Shown piece by piece: positions 7,088 through 14,384 of a stretch of 18,090 nt of DNA (its first letter is position 1; each line of letters opens with the position of its first letter). Source of the stretch: an uncultured bacterium (GTDB lineage: Bacteria > Actinomycetota > Actinomycetes > S36-B12); contig CAJAKT010000245.1 in the NCBI GenBank assembly GCA_903940375.1, positions 1-18,090 on the forward strand, given 5' to 3'. The position numbers were made by a program, and so were the translations under genes. The notes below the pieces were generated by a model, which searched no databases, was not told the DNA's origin, and worked only from the letters and a program-made list of their open reading frames with translations.

Positions 7088-7861
7088 TCAGTTGCCGGTG
7101 AACTCCGGCCGTTCCTTGGCCACGAACGCCTTCATTCCGATCGCCTGGTCGTCGGTGGCGAACAGTGCCGCGAACCTAACGCGCTCGATGTCGAGCCCGG
7201 TCGTGAGATCCGCGTCCATGCCGTGGTCGATCGCCTCCTTGGCCGCACGCAGTGCCAGGGCCGGGCCGCGGGCCAGGCGAGCCGCCAGCTCCTGGGCGGC
7301 CGGGTAGACGTCGTCGGCCGGCACGACGCGGTTGACCAGGCCCATCGACAGCGCCTCTGCCGCGTCGACCTGCCGACCGGTGAGGACGAGGTCCTTGGCC
7401 CGCGATACGCCGATGAGGCGCGGCAGTCGCTGCGTACCGCCCGCTCCGGGGATGATGCCGAGCAGGATCTCCGGCTGGCCGAGCTTGGCGTCGTCGGCCG
7501 CGATGCGCAGGTCACAGCACAGCGTGAGCTCGCAGCCCCCGCCCAGCGCATAGCCCGTCACCGCAGCGATTGTCGGCTGCGGGATCCTGGCGACCGCCGT
7601 GAAGGCATCCTGCAGCCCGACTGACGCGCGCAGCATGTCCTGATAGGACATGCCCGCCATCTCCTTGATGTCGGCGCCAGCGGCGAACACCTTCGGGCCT
7701 CCGTAGAGGATGACCGCACCGACATCGGACCGGCCGCTGATCTCCTCGGACGCGGCCTTGATCTCCCGCTGCATCTGCAGGCACAGCGCATTCATCGGCG
7801 GCCGCTGCAGCAGGATCGTCGCCACACCGTCGTCGACCTCGACGGAAATGAACTCCGGCAT
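7088..7861 (-). CDS. Enoyl-CoA hydratase/isomerase (crotonase) family protein
   Basis: Crotonase-fold enzyme, most likely hydrating trans-2-enoyl-CoA to 3-hydroxyacyl-CoA in beta-oxidation. The 257 residues match the classical soluble hydratase. The oxyanion-hole segment F59-A-A-G-A-D-I-K-E-M and the G107-G-G-C-E-L helix are present. Both catalytic glutamates of the true hydratases are found, E111 and E131 (G-Q-P-E-I-L-L-G-I-I-P-G-A-G-G-T-Q-R), which argues for hydratase rather than isomerase or decarboxylase. The ATG has only a weak GAGCGGG upstream. It ends 86 nt before the etfB start on the same strand, with a promoter between. EtfAB accepts the electrons of the acyl-CoA dehydrogenase step that precedes this enzyme, so the pairing is functional. 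Divergent from glgX. Exact chain-length or substrate preference is unknown. Confidence 0.92.
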   Translation of the reverse strand: MPEFISVEVDDGVATILLQRPPMNALCLQMQREIKAASEEISGRSDVGAVILYGGPKVFAAGADIKEMAGMSYQDMLRASVGLQDAFTAVARIPQPTIAAVTGYALGGGCELTLCCDLRIAADDAKLGQPEILLGIIPGAGGTQRLPRLIGVSRAKDLVLTGRQVDAAEALSMGLVNRVVPADDVYPAAQELAARLARGPALALRAAKEAIDHGMDADLTTGLDIERVRFAALFATDDQAIGMKAFVAKERPEFTGN

Positions 7862-7913
7862 CGCGCACCCGCTCTCGACTGTTGCACGGGACCAACCCGC
7901 ACCCTCGGCGACG

Positions 7914-7919
7914 AGCGTA
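7914..7919 (-). promoter_or_regulatory. Possible -10 box for the enoyl-CoA hydratase (TACGCT)
   Basis: TACGCT fits TANNNT and would give a leader of roughly 45 nt ahead of the hydratase ATG. No clear -35 hexamer is seen. It is the best candidate on the minus strand in the 102-nt divergent region. Confidence 0.28.
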
Positions 7920-7933
7920 GTGGCGATCGGGCG

Positions 7934-7948
7934 GCCCGCAGCGCGGGC
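7934..7948. repeat. GC-rich inverted repeat in the ech/glgX divergent region
   Basis: GCCCGC-AGC-GCGGGC, a perfect 6-bp inverted repeat with a 3-nt centre, ends 2 nt before the glgX -10 box and therefore lies in its spacer. Its position would suit an operator, but in DNA this GC-rich such a short repeat can arise by chance. Confidence 0.35.
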
Positions 7949-7950
7949 TG

Positions 7951-7956
7951 TACCGT
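7951..7956 (+). promoter_or_regulatory. Leaderless -10 box of glgX (TACCGT)
   Basis: TACCGT fits TANNNT and ends 7 nt before the ATG at 7964, so transcription should begin at or next to the start codon. No ribosome-binding site is present. The -35 region holds no recognisable hexamer. Confidence 0.55.
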
Positions 7957-7963
7957 GTGCGGG

Positions 7964-10069
7964 ATGACAGGCGACCGATCAACGGGCTGGGACCCGCTCG
8001 GCGTCACTCCTGACCGCCACGGTGGAGCCAACGTCGCGCTCTGGGCACAGGGCGCTTCGGCCGTCCATCTGTGCCTGTTCGACGAGATGGGCCGCGAGGA
8101 GCGCATTCCCCTCAACGAGCGGGTCTTCAACGTGTTCCACCGGCGCCTGACCGATCTCCCGGCCGGCACCCGGTATGGCTTCCGCGTCGATGGCGAGTGG
8201 AATCCGGCCATCGGCCGCCGCTGGAACCCCAGCAAACTGCTGCTCGACCCCTACGCCAAGGCCATCGATGGCGCCTTCCAGCTCGATCCCGCCGTGTACG
8301 GCCACGTCGGCTCTGACGACCTGATCCTGAACCCCGTCGATTCCGCACCCTTCGTGCCCAGGAGCGTCGTCGTCGACGACTGGTTCGACTGGGGCGACGA
8401 CGCCTCCCCCGGCACCGCGTGGGGCGACACCGTGATCTACGAGACCCACGTGCGCGGCATCACCAAGCTCCACCCCTCGATCCCGGAGCACGAGCGCGGC
8501 ACCTACGCCGGCCTCTGCCACCCGGCCGTGCTGGAGCACCTGACCACCCTCGGCGTCACCGCCGTCGAGCTGCTGCCCGTCCACCACTTCCTCGACGAGG
8601 TGCACCTCCTCCGCGACGGGCTCACCAACTACTGGGGCTACAACTCGATCGGCTACTTCGCCCCGCACGCCGCCTACTCGTCCACCGGATCACGCGGGGG
8701 GCAGGTCTCGGAGTTCAAGCGCATGGTGAAGGCCATGCACGCCGCTGGACTCGAGGTGATCCTCGATGTCGTCTACAACCACACAGCCGAGGGCAATCAG
8801 TTCGGCCCGACCCTGAGCTTCCGCGGGATCGACAACGACGACTACTACCACCTGCGCGACGGCGGCCGCTTCTACGCCGACTACACCGGCTGCGGCAACA
8901 CCCTTGATGTCTCGAAGCCGCACGTTCTCCAGGTTGTCATGGATTCACTGCGCTACTGGGTTGAGGAGATGCACGTCGACGGCTTCCGCTTCGACCTGGC
9001 ATCGGCGCTCGCGCGTTCCTTCCACGACGTCAACATGCTCGGCAACTTCATGACGACGATCCAGCAGGATCCGGTGCTGCGTCGCGTCAAGCTCATTGCC
9101 GAACCCTGGGATGTCGGCCCCGGTGGCTACCAGGTCGGCGAGTTCCCACCCTTGTGGACTGAATGGAACGACAAGTACCGCGACAACATCCGCGACTTCT
9201 GGCGCGGCGCGACCGGCATCGGCGAGCTGGGCTGGCGACTCTCAGGCTCCGCAGACCTGTATGCCAGCGAGGGGCGTCGGCCGTTCGCATCCATCAACTT
9301 CGTCACCGCGCACGACGGGTTCACCATGCGCGACCTCGTGTCCTACGACCGCAAGCACAATGACGCAAACCTCGAGGGCAACCGCGACGGCACCGACAAC
9401 AACCGGTCGTTCAACTATGGCGTCGAGGGCGACACCGACGACACGGCGATCACGCTGCTGCGACAGCGGCAGATGCGCAATCTGCTGGGCACCCTCCTCC
9501 TCTCCACCGGCGTGCCGATGATCAGCGGCGGCGATGAGTTCGGCCGAACGCAGGATGGCAACAACAACGCGTACTGCCAGGACAACGAGATCTCCTGGTA
9601 CCACTGGGACTGGGAGTCGTGGCAGTCGGACCTGAAGGTCTTCGCCAGCGAGGTCCTGCACCTGCGTCGACTGCACAGCGCCTTCCGGCAGCGATACTTC
9701 TTCGATGGCAAGCCCCTCCACGCAGGCGGACCCAAGGACCTCGCCTGGATCGGCCCGGACGGGCGGGAGGTCGCGGAGGCCGGGTGGCACTCGGCCGACA
9801 GCCGGACCCTCGGCATGTTCCTCGCCGGCGAGAGCCACGGACTCGACGACAACGGGCGGCCGATCCGAGATGAGTCCTTCCTGGTGCTCCTGCACTCCGG
9901 CACGACGCCGATGTCGTTCACGCTGCCCGGCGCGCCCTACGGCCGGGCCTATCGGCTGATCATCGACACGACGACCGGCCAGGCGATCGAGTCGGACGAG
10001 GAGGTGGCAGCGGGCGGCGCGGTCACCCTGCCTCCGCGCAGCCTGCTCACCTTCCACGCCCTCCGCTGA
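7964..10069 (+). CDS. glgX: Glycogen debranching enzyme GlgX
   Basis: Hydrolyses alpha-1,6 branches of glycogen, acting on the short limit branches left by phosphorylase. A GH13 enzyme of 701 residues, close to GlgX/TreX length. The N-terminal beta-sandwich (about residues 1-130) starts with G-W-D-P-L-G-V-T-P and includes W-N-P-S-K-L-L-L-D-P-Y-A-K. The barrel carries Y-E-T-H-V-R-G, D-V-V-Y-N-H-T, the nucleophile D344 in G-F-R-F-D-L-A, the acid/base E380 in I-A-E-P-W-D, and D451 in T-A-H-D-G-F. G-N-N-N-A-Y-C-Q-D-N is a GlgX hallmark. ATG at 7964 is preferred over the in-frame GTG at 7955 because the TACCGT box lies 7 nt before the ATG and covers part of the GTG. First gene of the glucan cluster; it would work with GlgP. 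Maltooligosyltrehalose hydrolase is a relative, but the motifs and length favour GlgX. Confidence 0.96.
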   Translation: MTGDRSTGWDPLGVTPDRHGGANVALWAQGASAVHLCLFDEMGREERIPLNERVFNVFHRRLTDLPAGTRYGFRVDGEWNPAIGRRWNPSKLLLDPYAKAIDGAFQLDPAVYGHVGSDDLILNPVDSAPFVPRSVVVDDWFDWGDDASPGTAWGDTVIYETHVRGITKLHPSIPEHERGTYAGLCHPAVLEHLTTLGVTAVELLPVHHFLDEVHLLRDGLTNYWGYNSIGYFAPHAAYSSTGSRGGQVSEFKRMVKAMHAAGLEVILDVVYNHTAEGNQFGPTLSFRGIDNDDYYHLRDGGRFYADYTGCGNTLDVSKPHVLQVVMDSLRYWVEEMHVDGFRFDLASALARSFHDVNMLGNFMTTIQQDPVLRRVKLIAEPWDVGPGGYQVGEFPPLWTEWNDKYRDNIRDFWRGATGIGELGWRLSGSADLYASEGRRPFASINFVTAHDGFTMRDLVSYDRKHNDANLEGNRDGTDNNRSFNYGVEGDTDDTAITLLRQRQMRNLLGTLLLSTGVPMISGGDEFGRTQDGNNNAYCQDNEISWYHWDWESWQSDLKVFASEVLHLRRLHSAFRQRYFFDGKPLHAGGPKDLAWIGPDGREVAEAGWHSADSRTLGMFLAGESHGLDDNGRPIRDESFLVLLHSGTTPMSFTLPGAPYGRAYRLIIDTTTGQAIESDEEVAAGGAVTLPPRSLLTFHALR

Positions 10070-10095
10070 TGAGCGCCTCAGCCACGAAGCCGCAT

Positions 10096-10101
10096 TAGGT
10101 T
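10096..10101 (+). promoter_or_regulatory. Leaderless -10 box of the phosphoesterase gene (TAGGTT)
   Basis: TAGGTT ends exactly 6 nt before the ATG at 10108, placing +1 on the A of the start codon. No Shine-Dalgarno sequence is present. It gives this gene its own promoter in the 38-nt gap behind glgX, so the two need not be co-regulated. Confidence 0.6.
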
Positions 10102-10107
10102 GGCAGC

Positions 10108-11565
10108 ATGACCAGCCCGCGGCTCGTCCGTCGCACGACTGCCCTCGCCGGGATCATCGCCCTGGCCATCGCCTCAGCGCCACCGGCCCTCGCTGCCGCT
10201 TCTGATGCATCCTCGCCACCCGTCATCGCCGCCTACTCGCTCGCCGCCCCGCGAAGCGAGGTGCCGTCGGGACTCGTCGCGCGCGCTGTCGTGCCCGGGG
10301 GCACGCACTGCCCGGCCCTCCGGGTCGCCCTCAGCGCAGATCGGCCGGACCACGTCATGCAGATGACGGTTCGCCCCACCCCCGCTCGGACCGCACCGGC
10401 ATTCGACGCGATCACGGTGTGCACTGCGCCCCTGCCCGTCGGTGCGACCGCGGCCAGCATCTCCGGTGTCGTCGTGCCCGCGGCGATGCCCACATCAGTC
10501 GACCGACTTGCGCTGCTCGGCGACAGCGGTTGCCGGATCACCTCCTGGCAGGTGCAGGACTGTGCATCCGCCGAGGCCTGGCCGCTCGCCCTGATTGCCC
10601 AGAGCGTGGCCGACGAGCGGCCCGATGCCGTGATCTTCAACGGCGACTTCTTCTACCGCGAGGCCGCCTGTCCGGCTGCATCCCAGGCAATGTGCGGTTC
10701 GAGCCCGCCGCCCATCGCCGGGCTCCCCTTCACCGACAGTGCGTACGGATGGATCGCCGATGCACTCCTGCCGATGGCCCCGATGCTGGCCGCGGCCCCG
10801 TTGATCGTCACGCGCGGCAACCACGAGGCCTGCTACCGCGGAGGCAACGGCTTCTTCCTCCTCTTCGACCCCCGCAAGGGCACACCGGACACCTGCGCGC
10901 CCGTCTCGACGGCCACTGGCCTCGTCGCGGCCGACACGCTGCCGACCCCGACGTATGCCATCGACGTCGCCGTCCGCGACGGGCGAACACTGCGACTGGC
11001 CATCGTCGACTCCGCCGGCGGAAACGACAACTCCGTCACCTCGTTCGCGGCGATCCAGCGGCCCGCCTATGTGCGCGCGGCCGACCTCGCACAGGCGCGA
11101 TCCGGCCGAGAGACCTGGCTGGTCACCCACCGGCCGCTCTACGGGTTCGTCACCACCGCTTTCGCCCAGGCCGGCCAGCCCTTCAATCCGTGGGGGTCGA
11201 TGGACCAGGCCGCCGCAGCCGACGGCCTACTGGGCGACTACGACCTGGTGTTCTCCTCGCACATGCACATCGCACAGTCGGTGCAACTGCCCGGCCTGCC
11301 GGGACAGCTCATTCTCGGCAACGCCGGAACGCTGCTGGATCCGCCCACCGGATACCCGCTGCCCACCGCGGGACCGCAGATCAGCGCCACGCCGGGCTAC
11401 CCGGCCCCGACGTGGGGCTGGGTCGGCGTGCGGTTCGGATACGCGATGGCGTCACCGCAGACCGATCGTGGCTCGTGGCGCATCACGATGAAGGATCCGG
11501 ACGGCGAGACGTTCGCCCGCTGCGGCCTCGCCCAGCGCACGATCTACTGCCGCGACCGGGCATAG
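10108..11565 (+). CDS. Secreted calcineurin-like metallophosphoesterase
   Basis: Predicted exported di-metal phosphoesterase; substrate unknown. Residues 1-29 form a signal peptide: charged P-R-L-V-R-R, a hydrophobic core, and A-L-A before the likely cut. The arginine pair does not make a good Tat motif, so Sec export is more likely. The metallophosphoesterase motifs occur in order: G138-D-S-G, N178-G-D180, G237-N-H-E240, T340-H341-R-P, and S384-H-M-H387. H385 replaces nothing, but the usual glycine of GHxH is S384. The mature part has ten cysteines (68, 105, 142, 152, 188, 196, 242, 263, 472, 481), an even number that suits disulfides outside the cytoplasm. A region of about 100 residues before the catalytic domain is unrecognised. 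It lies between glgX and glgP, 2 nt before a large hairpin. Its job is probably unrelated to intracellular glycogen. Confidence 0.88.
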   Translation: MTSPRLVRRTTALAGIIALAIASAPPALAAASDASSPPVIAAYSLAAPRSEVPSGLVARAVVPGGTHCPALRVALSADRPDHVMQMTVRPTPARTAPAFDAITVCTAPLPVGATAASISGVVVPAAMPTSVDRLALLGDSGCRITSWQVQDCASAEAWPLALIAQSVADERPDAVIFNGDFFYREAACPAASQAMCGSSPPPIAGLPFTDSAYGWIADALLPMAPMLAAAPLIVTRGNHEACYRGGNGFFLLFDPRKGTPDTCAPVSTATGLVAADTLPTPTYAIDVAVRDGRTLRLAIVDSAGGNDNSVTSFAAIQRPAYVRAADLAQARSGRETWLVTHRPLYGFVTTAFAQAGQPFNPWGSMDQAAAADGLLGDYDLVFSSHMHIAQSVQLPGLPGQLILGNAGTLLDPPTGYPLPTAGPQISATPGYPAPTWGWVGVRFGYAMASPQTDRGSWRITMKDPDGETFARCGLAQRTIYCRDRA

Positions 11566-11567
11566 CA

Positions 11568-11627
11568 ATGCTGCGTCACTCGTGGCTGCCGGACGTCCGG
11601 TTTGTCCAGCCACGAGCGACGCAGCAT
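11568..11627. terminator. Large hairpin between convergent genes, probable bidirectional terminator
   Basis: Two 21-nt arms (11568-11588 and 11607-11627) are complementary at 20 positions around an 18-nt loop. The stem begins 2 nt after the phosphoesterase stop and 8 nt after the glgP stop. The single mismatch is A.C in the plus-strand RNA but a G.U wobble in the minus-strand RNA, so the structure is slightly better in the glgP transcript. No U-tract follows on either side. The loop itself starts with a perfect 12-bp palindrome, CCGGACGTCCGG (11589-11600). It may instead be a member of a dispersed palindromic repeat family. Confidence 0.75.
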
Positions 11628-11635
11628 CGAGGGAA

Positions 11636-14230
11636 CTAGCGCAGGACGCCGTCCGCGAGACCGGCCGACATCGTCGGCACGACCTGCAGGCCCAGCTCCT
11701 CCGAGGCAGCGAGCCCGATATGGCGCGGCAGCACCCGCACGGTGTAACCGAACGGGCCATTGCGGTCGAGGTCGACGACGAGCCGGTACTGCCACCGGTT
11801 GCCGTCATAGGACTCCACCGGCTCCATCGCCTCGTGCACCGGCTGGATCAGCCGATCATCGGCGTCGACCCGGCCGCACACGGACTGAACGACGACATCG
11901 TCCGGTGTGAGCAGACCCAGAGAGACATATGCGCGAATCGTGATCGGCGTGCCCTGCATCACGGCATCACCGACCCCGTCGGCCTCGACATGGTCGATGC
12001 GGATCGTCGGCCACTGCGTCCGGATGCGCGTCTTCCACGCGGCCAGGTCACGCGCGACCGCGAAGTCATTGGCCTCGACGAAGCGCGATGAGACCGCCGC
12101 CGGCACGTACAGGCGATTGACGTACTCGCGCAGCATGCGACTGGCGAGCACCTTCGGGCCCAGCGTGCGAAGCGTGTGCTTCAGCATCGCCAGCCAGCGC
12201 GGCGGAATCCCGTTGTCGTCGCGTCGGTAGAACGCAGGGGCAACGGAGTTCTCGATGAGGTTGTACAGCGCCTCTGCCTCGAGATCATCACGGCGATCCG
12301 CGTCCTCGATGCCGTCGGCCGTCGGGATGGCCCACCCGTTCTCCCCGTCGAACCACTCGTCCCACCAGCCATCAAGGATGGAGAGATTCAGGCCGCCGTT
12401 GAGGGCCGCCTTCATGCCCGACGTGCCGCTGGCCTCGAGCGGGCGGATGGGGTTGTTGAGCCAGACGTCGCAGCCCGGGTACAGGGTCGTCGCCATCGCG
12501 ATGTCGTAGTCCGGCAGGAACACGATGCGGTGACGCACGTCCTCGTCGTCGGCGAAGTGCACGAGCTGCTGGATCAGTCGCTTGCCACCGTCATCGGCGG
12601 GATGCGCCTTGCCGGCAACGACGAGCTGCACGGGATGCTCCGGGTCGGTGAGCAGCGCCTTGAGCCGCGCAGGGTCGCGCAGCATGAGCGTCAGGCGCTT
12701 GTACGACGGCACCCGGCGGGCGAAGCCGATCGTCAGCACATCGGGGTCCAGGACCGAGTCGATCCAGCCGAGTTCCGCTTCGGTGGACCCGCGGTTGATC
12801 CATGACTCCCGCAGACGTGCGCGAGTCATCTCGACCAGGTCCTGGCGCAGCGTGCGCTTGATCGACCAGAGCTGATCATCAGGCGTGTTGGCGATCGCTT
12901 CCCAGCCCTCGGCATCGTCGATCGAGGCACCATGCGCGAGGTCGATGACCTGACGGGCAACCCACGTCGGCGCGTGCACGCCATTGGTGATCGACGTGAT
13001 CGGCACATCGTCGCTGTCGAAGCCAGTCCACAGGCCCGCGAACATGCCGCGGGAAACCTCACCGTGCAGCAGGCTCACACCGTTCGCGCGCTGCGCGAGG
13101 CGCAGGCCCATGACCGCCATGTTGAAGACGGCGGGATCGCCACCCTCGAAGCTCTCGGCGCCGAGCTCGAGCACGCGCTCGACCGGAACGCCGGCCGAAG
13201 CATTGTCGCCGCCGAAGTGCTGGGCGATGAGATCGATCGGGAAGCGATCGATACCCGCGGGGACGGGAGTGTGCGTCGTGAAGACCGTGCCCGCACGACC
13301 CGCCTCAGCGGCATCGTCGAATGACATGGTCGGGTTCATGGTCACGAGCTCGCGGATGCGCTCGAGACCGAGGAAGCCGGCATGACCCTCGTTGGTGTGG
13401 AACACCTCCGGCGCAGGATGACCCGTGATGCGGCAGTAGGCACGAAGGGCACGAACGCCGCCGATGCCCAGCAGCATCTCCTGCTGCAGGCGATGCTCGC
13501 TGCCACCGCCGTAGAGCCGGTCAGTGACCTCGCGCTCGGACGGGCTGTTCTCCTCGACATCGGAGTCCAGCAGGAGCAGCGGAACGCGGCCAACCTGCGC
13601 AACCCACACGCGGGCTGCGATGAAGCGTCCGCCGGGCAGGCCGACGGAGACTCGGGCCGGCGTGCCGTCGAGCTCGCGGAGCAGGGAGACGGGACTGCCA
13701 TCGGGATCGGTGACGGGGTAGCGCTCCTGCTGCCAGCCATCGCGCGAGAGTGACTGCTTGAAGTAGCCGGACCGGTAGAACAGGCCCAGCGCGATGATCG
13801 GGACACCGAGATCGCTGGCGGTCTTCAGGTGGTCGCCGGCGAGGATGCCGAGGCCGCCCGAGTACTGCGGCAGCGCGGCGGCGATGCCGTACTCCGGGGA
13901 GAAGTACGCGATGCCCTTCGGCGCGTCGTCGCCCAGGGACTGGAACCACCGGTCAGAGACCAGGTAGGCACGCAGATCGTCGCGGCACCGGTTGGCCCAG
14001 TCGACGAACCCCGCGTCAGCGGACAGTTCGGTGAACCGTTCGGCAGACACCTCGCCGAGCAGGCGGACCGGGTCGTTTCCGCCCTCCGCCCAGAGCAGCG
14101 GGTCGACGGCCGCGAACAGGTCGCGGGTCGCCGGATGCCAGGACCAGCGCAGATTGATCGCCAGTTCCTCGAGGGCCGCGAGGTTCTCGGGCAGGACAGT
14201 GCGGACGGTGAATCGTCGGATCGCTCTCAC
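11636..14230 (-). CDS. glgP: Alpha-glucan phosphorylase GlgP (DUF3417 type)
   Basis: PLP enzyme that cleaves alpha-1,4-glucan with phosphate to release glucose-1-phosphate. The 864 residues match the actinobacterial phosphorylase type with an N-terminal DUF3417 segment (F-T-V-R-T-V-L-P-E-N-L, then L-R-W-S-W-H-P). Further landmarks are Y-F-S-P-E-Y-G-I, Q-Y-S-G-G-L-G-I-L-A-G-D-H, H-T-N-E-G-H-A-G-F, H-T-P-V-P-A-G, I-T-N-G-V-H, F-A-R-R-V-P-S-Y-K-R, and E-A-S-G-T-S-G-M-K-A, where K607 is the PLP lysine. The frame is open to 14320, but homology begins at V-R-A-I-R-R-F-T. GTG at 14230 has TAGCGT 7 nt upstream and is chosen. Related enzymes can act on maltose-1-phosphate-derived glucan; in Mycobacterium the homologue also sits divergent to glgE. 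Converges on the phosphoesterase gene. Confidence 0.95.
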   Translation of the reverse strand: MRAIRRFTVRTVLPENLAALEELAINLRWSWHPATRDLFAAVDPLLWAEGGNDPVRLLGEVSAERFTELSADAGFVDWANRCRDDLRAYLVSDRWFQSLGDDAPKGIAYFSPEYGIAAALPQYSGGLGILAGDHLKTASDLGVPIIALGLFYRSGYFKQSLSRDGWQQERYPVTDPDGSPVSLLRELDGTPARVSVGLPGGRFIAARVWVAQVGRVPLLLLDSDVEENSPSEREVTDRLYGGGSEHRLQQEMLLGIGGVRALRAYCRITGHPAPEVFHTNEGHAGFLGLERIRELVTMNPTMSFDDAAEAGRAGTVFTTHTPVPAGIDRFPIDLIAQHFGGDNASAGVPVERVLELGAESFEGGDPAVFNMAVMGLRLAQRANGVSLLHGEVSRGMFAGLWTGFDSDDVPITSITNGVHAPTWVARQVIDLAHGASIDDAEGWEAIANTPDDQLWSIKRTLRQDLVEMTRARLRESWINRGSTEAELGWIDSVLDPDVLTIGFARRVPSYKRLTLMLRDPARLKALLTDPEHPVQLVVAGKAHPADDGGKRLIQQLVHFADDEDVRHRIVFLPDYDIAMATTLYPGCDVWLNNPIRPLEASGTSGMKAALNGGLNLSILDGWWDEWFDGENGWAIPTADGIEDADRRDDLEAEALYNLIENSVAPAFYRRDDNGIPPRWLAMLKHTLRTLGPKVLASRMLREYVNRLYVPAAVSSRFVEANDFAVARDLAAWKTRIRTQWPTIRIDHVEADGVGDAVMQGTPITIRAYVSLGLLTPDDVVVQSVCGRVDADDRLIQPVHEAMEPVESYDGNRWQYRLVVDLDRNGPFGYTVRVLPRHIGLAASEELGLQVVPTMSAGLADGVLR

Positions 14231-14237
14231 AGCGCAC

Positions 14238-14243
14238 ACGCTA
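14238..14243 (-). promoter_or_regulatory. Leaderless -10 box of glgP (TAGCGT)
   Basis: TAGCGT fits TANNNT and ends 7 nt before the GTG start, with no ribosome-binding site between. It supports the start at 14230 over the longer frame. The -35 region is GC-rich without a clear hexamer. Confidence 0.55.
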
Positions 14244-14315
14244 GTGGCTGACACCCCGAACGGCGCCCACCGGGACCCCCTATCGGGCACGGATGTGACG
14301 TATTCTTTCATTCGG

Positions 14316-14335
14316 CGCAAGTTCCTTCACTTGCG
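14316..14335. promoter_or_regulatory. Inverted repeat in the glgP/glgE divergent region (operator candidate)
   Basis: CGCAAGT-TCCTTC-ACTTGCG is a perfect 7-bp inverted repeat with a 6-nt centre. It sits in the least GC-rich part of the 154-nt divergent region, about 50-69 nt upstream of the expected glgE start and about 86 nt from that of glgP. Activator or repressor binding to both promoters is possible. The CTTGC core recalls CTTGCAG elements described for Streptomyces maltose and amylase genes (MalR), but the match is partial. Confidence 0.45.
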
Positions 14336-14372
14336 TCACACGTACGACCGGTTTGCCCCACCACAACGCCAC

Positions 14373-14378
14373 TAGGCT
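14373..14378 (+). promoter_or_regulatory. Leaderless -10 box of glgE (TAGGCT)
   Basis: TAGGCT ends exactly 6 nt before the glgE ATG, nearly identical in sequence and spacing to the TAGGTT box of the phosphoesterase gene. No Shine-Dalgarno sequence is present. GGTTTG 17 nt further upstream is a poor -35. Confidence 0.6.
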
Positions 14379-14384
14379 GGCCTC

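Noticed and set aside
7072..7090. Hairpin terminator at the end of the enoyl-CoA hydratase gene
   Set aside because: The stem is only 4 plus 2 base pairs with mismatches, overlaps the stop codon and lacks a U-tract.
10419..11639. Second long frame on the same strand as the phosphoesterase
   Set aside because: It is in another frame of a gene with a signal peptide and all catalytic motifs, its composition is arginine-rich, and it runs into the terminator hairpin.
14231..14320. N-terminal extension of GlgP to the ATG at 14320
   Set aside because: The added residues do not resemble the family start, and the extension would cover the glgP -10 box; GTG at 14230 fits both homology and the leaderless layout.
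14294..14340. CRP/GlxR site from the TGTGA and TCACA half-sites
   Set aside because: The half-sites are about 37 nt apart, while a CRP-type dimer needs about 6; each half-site has no proper partner at the right distance.
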